The position numbers and the translations under genes were made by a program. The notes under the pieces are model-generated. The model did not search any database, was not told the origin of the DNA, and saw only the letters and a program-made list of their open reading frames with translations. A stretch of DNA of 9,023 nt, taken from contig CAKUHJ010000081.1 of assembly GCA_934655935.1 (NCBI GenBank), positions 1-9,023 on the forward strand, written 5' to 3'. The DNA is from an uncultured Oscillospiraceae bacterium (GTDB lineage: Bacteria; Bacillota; Clostridia; Oscillospirales; Oscillospiraceae). Shown in pieces: positions 6,193-9,023 of this stretch; position 1 is the stretch's first letter; each line of letters begins with the position of its first letter.

Positions 6193-6266
6193 TGACTCTT
6201 GAAATAGAACTCACAAGAAATTATACTGTAAAGGTCTGCTGAGGCCAGTCAGCAGTGGGTAGAAAT

Positions 6267-6281
6267 AATTAATGATTCATT
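6267..6281. repeat. Direct repeat copy B upstream of the cas5c promoter
   Basis: AATTAATGATTCATT differs from copy A (6137-6151) at one base. Its core AATGATTCATT is an odd-centred perfect palindrome, the form expected of a dimer's operator. It lies about 75 bp upstream of the -35 element and beside the post-cas3 hairpin. Confidence 0.4.
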
Positions 6282-6287
6282 TGCACG

Positions 6288-6320
6288 GCAGGCGGCAAAG
6301 TGATATGCTTTGCCGCCTGC
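6288..6320 (-). terminator. Strong hairpin after cas3 (terminator, attenuator or processing site)
   Basis: GCAGGCGGCAAAG (6288-6300) and CTTTGCCGCCTGC (6308-6320) form a perfect 13-bp stem with a 7-base loop. Three further pairs (6283-6285 with 6321-6323) form across a 2-base bulge. It lies 5-8 bases after the cas3 stop on the minus strand. No U-tract follows in either direction, so it is not a textbook intrinsic terminator. It may shield the cas3 mRNA 3' end, reduce read-through into cas5c, or mark a processing site. Confidence 0.55.
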
Positions 6321-6328
6321 TGCGTTTC

Positions 6329-8479
6329 TCAGATATAAATGCCGATTCCATCCTCTATGTTCATAGCCAGGCCGGTTTTCTTGTCATATTTCGACAAGTC
6401 CCTCAGAATCGCAGAGCCATCCGGCAGCAGTTCCAAGGCTCCGGCGCGATCCAGCGCCCGAAATTGCGGCTCATAGCAGTCCACGCTATATTGGCCAAGC
6501 TTTCGCAGCAGCGTTCTGCTGCTTTCGCCTGCCCGTAGCCGCTGGCAAAGCGCGGCCCCTTCTTCTATCGGCAAGTAAACCGTTCTGGTTGGTGCTTCGA
6601 TCAAGTGAAAGCGTTCGGCGATCTGAGCAAACGGCAGAAGACATCCGTCAATCCCGCTTTCTGTGGCTGCGAGGACACCCTTTTTATCCAGCGCATGCTC
6701 GCCTTTGAGCTGAAACAGTTCTGAAAAATACGAATGGATTGCATCCGGCGAGAAGAGGTCTGTATGCTTTCTTGCTGTATAGAGCAAAGCGCTGACGTTC
6801 TTTGCAAGCATGGCAGGCGGTTTCTCTCCGTCCAGACAGAAACGGTATACGAAAGAGCAGGCGGCACTTCGCTTTCCCTCTCGGTTGCAGCGCCCAGCCG
6901 TCTGCAGGAGCGAGTCCAGCCCGCTGTCCTCACGATAAGCTGCCGGAAAATCCATATCCACGCCGGCCTCGATCAAGGACGTCGATACCACACGGCAGGG
7001 GAGTCCGTCCTTCAGACGCGCGCGGATCTCCTCGATCTGCGCTCTGCGATCAGCGGCGCAAAGAAGCGTCGTCAAGCAATAGCAGCCCTCCTGCGGCAGA
7101 GCGTCATATAATTTCTGCGCCGTGCCTCGGTGATTTACAACGCACAGCATCTGTGTGTGCTGACATAGCCGGTCGCGCAGCGCTTCCGGTCCGATACACC
7201 CCAGATCAACCAGTTTAGTCCGTCGCAGCGCGGCATACAGTGCCTGCGTATGCGGACATATCTCCTGCACGTCAAGCGCGGGAGCAAGTGCTTTCAGAAG
7301 CGGCAGGAACGCAGGCTGCGTCGCAGTGCAAAGAACCGCCGTTGTATGATAAAACTGCACAAGTTGTGTGATTGCAGACAGGCACGGCATCAGATAGTCG
7401 TTCGGAATTGTCTGAGCCTCATCAAAAATTACAACACTGTTTGCAATGCTGTGAAGCTTCCGGCAGCGGCTGCTGAGATTGGAATAAAGCGACTCAAAAA
7501 ACTGTACCGCCGTCGTAACAATCACAGGCGCGTCCCAGTTTTCGCTTGCAAGGAGCTTCCGGTACTGCGCCGACGTCATTTCTTCCGGCTCTGCAGTTTG
7601 ATACTCTGCGCCGGCGTAATGTGCCAGTACGTTTTCTTCGCCGAGCAGTTCCGAGAAAACGGAGGCCGCCTGATCGATGATGGAGGTATAGGGAATAACA
7701 TAGATCACACGGTCCATTTTCTGCGCGGCAGCCTGCTCCAGAGCAAAGGCTAGTGAGGAAAACGTTTTTCCGCCGCCAGTCGGGACAGTCAGCGTGTAAA
7801 ATCCCTGCTTCCACGTCCGCCCGCGCTCCACGCATGCGCGCAGGACTGCATTGCGCTGCATGGAAACAGAGTCCTGCGCATTTGATGCAAGATACATGTC
7901 AGCGTGATCGCGAACCAATTCCAATAGTCTCTGCATTGAGGCATGCTTCCCGCGCGGAGATGACTTCCCGTCCATGAAATTCTGTGTGTCCTGAAAGTCT
8001 GCGTCTACAAGGCAGGAGTACAGCATCCGCGTATAAAATGCGTTTTGCTGCAGTTCACGGCTCAACCACGACGGCGGGGCGATTGTAGGAAGCGCCAGTT
8101 GATCGAGAATCGACGTGTCAAATGTGCCATTTCGCTTCATACGTCCGCAAAGGGTTCCTTCCTCCTGCTCATCCTGGGCATTTCCGCCATCAGGAATCCC
8201 TCCGTGATGTCCTGCAATCGCAAACGAGACCGGAAGATTTCCTTTTTCGAAGGCAGCTTTTGCCCCTGCGGTAGAATGGTCGACGCGTGCGCCGCCGTGC
8301 AGACGCGCCTGAAATTCGGGCGTACACTTTCCAACATCATGCAGCATCCCCGCAAGCCCAGCGTCTTCTTCTGCGCCGAAGCTGGACGCAAATCGTTTTG
8401 CCAGAGCAGCGGTTCCTTGCAAATGCGCTGCAACGCTCTGCTCTCGACCATCTTCAGCGATGTGCGCAAGATATTTCAT
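6329..8479 (-). CDS. cas3: CRISPR-associated helicase-nuclease Cas3 (HD plus DExH)
   Basis: Cas3 is recruited by target-bound Cascade, then nicks and degrades the displaced strand while translocating 3' to 5'. The 716-residue protein has an N-terminal HD nuclease: His19 (AAHL), His47-Asp48 (MLHDVGK), His68, His91-His92 (AGHHGG) and probably Asp159. The superfamily 2 helicase follows, with Walker A PTGGGKT (233-239), DEAQ (353-356), TATQ (385-388), SLIEAGVDMDFP (501-512, approx.) and QTAGRCNREG (526-535). A C-terminal region of about 150 residues completes it. All key residues are present and length is normal. The ATG at 8479 begins MKYLAHIAEDGREQS, a common Cas3 start, with GAGGG 6 bases upstream. 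It is first in locus order but separated from cas5c by 261 bases with a hairpin and promoter, so its level can be set independently. Confidence 0.97.
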   Translation of the reverse strand: MKYLAHIAEDGREQSVAAHLQGTAALAKRFASSFGAEEDAGLAGMLHDVGKCTPEFQARLHGGARVDHSTAGAKAAFEKGNLPVSFAIAGHHGGIPDGGNAQDEQEEGTLCGRMKRNGTFDTSILDQLALPTIAPPSWLSRELQQNAFYTRMLYSCLVDADFQDTQNFMDGKSSPRGKHASMQRLLELVRDHADMYLASNAQDSVSMQRNAVLRACVERGRTWKQGFYTLTVPTGGGKTFSSLAFALEQAAAQKMDRVIYVIPYTSIIDQAASVFSELLGEENVLAHYAGAEYQTAEPEEMTSAQYRKLLASENWDAPVIVTTAVQFFESLYSNLSSRCRKLHSIANSVVIFDEAQTIPNDYLMPCLSAITQLVQFYHTTAVLCTATQPAFLPLLKALAPALDVQEICPHTQALYAALRRTKLVDLGCIGPEALRDRLCQHTQMLCVVNHRGTAQKLYDALPQEGCYCLTTLLCAADRRAQIEEIRARLKDGLPCRVVSTSLIEAGVDMDFPAAYREDSGLDSLLQTAGRCNREGKRSAACSFVYRFCLDGEKPPAMLAKNVSALLYTARKHTDLFSPDAIHSYFSELFQLKGEHALDKKGVLAATESGIDGCLLPFAQIAERFHLIEAPTRTVYLPIEEGAALCQRLRAGESSRTLLRKLGQYSVDCYEPQFRALDRAGALELLPDGSAILRDLSKYDKKTGLAMNIEDGIGIYI

Positions 8480-8515
8480 GGCACGCCCTCGCTTTTTGTC
8501 ATATTATCCAATTCC

Positions 8516-8544
8516 ATTGTAATACGATTTTCCAGGTATTGCAA
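8516..8544 (-). promoter_or_regulatory. Candidate cas3 promoter, proximal
   Basis: On the minus strand TTGCAA (8539-8544) and TACAAT (8516-8521) have a 17-base spacer. The start would fall near 8509, about 30 bases before the cas3 ATG. Both hexamers depart from consensus, suggesting weaker expression than the cas5c promoter. Confidence 0.45.
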
Positions 8545-8562
8545 CAGGCAGAGTTGTAGCTT

Positions 8563-8576
8563 TAAAAAATTTTTTA
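8563..8576. repeat. AT palindrome TA6T6A upstream of cas3
   Basis: A 14-bp perfect palindrome made of six A followed by six T, flanked by T and A. Such A/T tracts bend DNA and can activate nearby promoters. It lies between, and slightly overlaps, the two candidate cas3 promoters. Confidence 0.4.
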
Positions 8577-8602
8577 TAGGAAAAATTGTGCCTCACATGC
8601 AA
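8573..8602 (-). promoter_or_regulatory. Candidate cas3 promoter, distal
   Basis: On the minus strand TTGCAT (8597-8602) and TATAAA (8573-8578) have an 18-base spacer. It overlaps the AT palindrome. It would give a cas3 5' UTR of roughly 90 bases. It is an alternative to the proximal promoter. Confidence 0.3.
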
Positions 8603-8626
8603 TACTGGTTCATTCAGAGCAAGTCA

Positions 8627-8655
8627 TTGAGGTGTGGGATTCCGTGTGATATAAT
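8627..8655 (+). promoter_or_regulatory. Possible plus-strand promoter toward the maturase remnant
   Basis: TTGAGG (8627-8632) and TATAAT (8650-8655) have a 17-base spacer. It would be divergent from cas3 and antisense to the maturase remnant. I see no convincing plus-strand gene inside the window for it to serve. Confidence 0.25.
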
Positions 8656-8746
8656 TAATCGGCGAACTGGATTTACCTATAACGGGCGATAGAACTGAAA
8701 GTGGGGTTTCGGTGAATATAGGAAGGGATAAAACGTTATGACCGAT

Positions 8747-8947
8747 TCCTTTCTGCGCAACATAGAGCGCAATGCGGTTGTCGTTGTACTCTACGCTCTG
8801 CTTACTGCACGGATTGTTCATCAGATAATAAAGGACAGCCATATTGATACCGGCAAGATTCTTGTGAATCTCAAGTCGACCCTCTGGCGTGTACTTGTTT
8901 ATCCGACTTTTCTTATCCATGGGTACTCTATGCTGAGCATAGCGCAT
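8747..8947 (-). pseudogene. Remnant of a group II intron maturase, C-terminal part
   Basis: The minus-strand frame reads MDKKSRINKYTPEGRLEIHK, then NLAGINMAVLYYLMNNP and SVEYNDNRIALYVAQKG. I recognise this as the segment before the C-terminal HNH domain of Clostridia group II intron reverse transcriptase/maturases (LtrA-like). In those proteins QKG or QQG is followed by KCAVTG and an HNH motif; here the match stops at about 8749. The frame continues to a stop at 8624 without a CxxC or HNH motif, and other frames do not restore it. There is no ribosome site before the ATGs at 8947 or 8918, and no group II domain V is seen toward cas3. It is therefore a decayed or truncated relic of a mobile intron next to the cas locus. 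The family call is from memory of the motif. Confidence 0.6.
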
Positions 8948-9023
8948 TATTGCGGGACGCCGGGTTGGGCCGCGTTTGGGCGGCTGGCCAGCACCTGCTG
9001 CACCTGACGCCGACGCAGGAACA
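8948..9023. other. GC-rich window edge, unassigned
   Basis: This edge is visibly more GC-rich than the AT-rich stretch at 8560-8740. One minus-strand frame runs from the edge to a TAA at 8947-8949 and could be the last 24 residues of a protein (ending AAQPGVPQ). The maturase frame also stays open here but no longer looks maturase-like. I cannot assign it. Confidence 0.25.

Noticed and set aside
6220..6225. Second minus-strand TATAAT upstream of cas5c
   Set aside because: No -35 match at 16-18 bases and no extended -10 TG; the promoter at 6164-6192 is far better.
8560..8750. Group II intron domain V/VI downstream of the maturase remnant
   Set aside because: I looked for the characteristic domain V hairpin on the minus strand and did not see it, so an intact intron end is not supported.
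8738..9007. Plus-strand frame of 89 codons with a hydrophobic N-terminal part
   Set aside because: It is antisense to the recognisable maturase motif at 8747-8918. GGAAGGG lies upstream at a poor distance, and no family is recognised.

Overview
The window holds a complete type I-C (Dvulg) CRISPR-Cas locus on the minus strand. Read 5'->3' on that strand (right to left in window coordinates) the order is cas3, a 261-base intergenic region, cas5c, cas8c (with an internal cas11c start), cas7c, cas4, cas1, cas2, leader, CRISPR array. All seven cas genes look intact. The strong AGGAGG-type ribosome sites, TTGACA/TATAAT promoters, moderately GC-rich coding DNA and I-C family type suggest a Clostridia-like Firmicute, possibly of the gut Oscillospiraceae kind. 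That is an inference from style, not an identification.

Left end (1-776): nine identical 33-bp repeats with eight complete spacers of 33-36 bp (37-604). The leftmost 36 bases have spacer length, so the array probably runs off the window. Between the array and cas2 lies a 172-bp leader with several small inverted repeats. On the minus strand each repeat forms an 8-bp GC stem with a GCAA loop and leaves exactly 11 bases 3' of the stem, the length of the known I-C crRNA 5' handle.

Centre (777-6067): cas5-cas8-cas7-cas4-cas1-cas2 form one tight unit. Junctions are ATGA overlaps (cas5/cas8, cas4/cas1), an 8-base overlap (cas8/cas7), a TAATG overlap (cas7/cas4) and a 10-base gap (cas1/cas2), each with a good ribosome site. 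Cas5c should process pre-crRNA and, with Cas7c, Cas8c and Cas11c, form Cascade. Cas4, Cas1 and Cas2 capture and insert spacers. Cas5c seems to have Phe where the Bacillus halodurans enzyme has a catalytic His.

Intergenic region 6068-6328: a 13-bp perfect hairpin follows cas3, then a consensus promoter (TTGACA-17-TATAAT) for the cas5-cas2 unit. A 15-bp near-perfect direct repeat occurs on either side of this promoter. The 5' untranslated region contains two 8-mers identical to the two halves of the repeat's 3' end. This is the most unusual non-coding signal in the window.

Right end (6329-9023): cas3 (HD nuclease-helicase) has its own candidate promoters. Beyond it is a broken remnant resembling the C-terminal part of a group II intron maturase, then GC-rich sequence I cannot assign.
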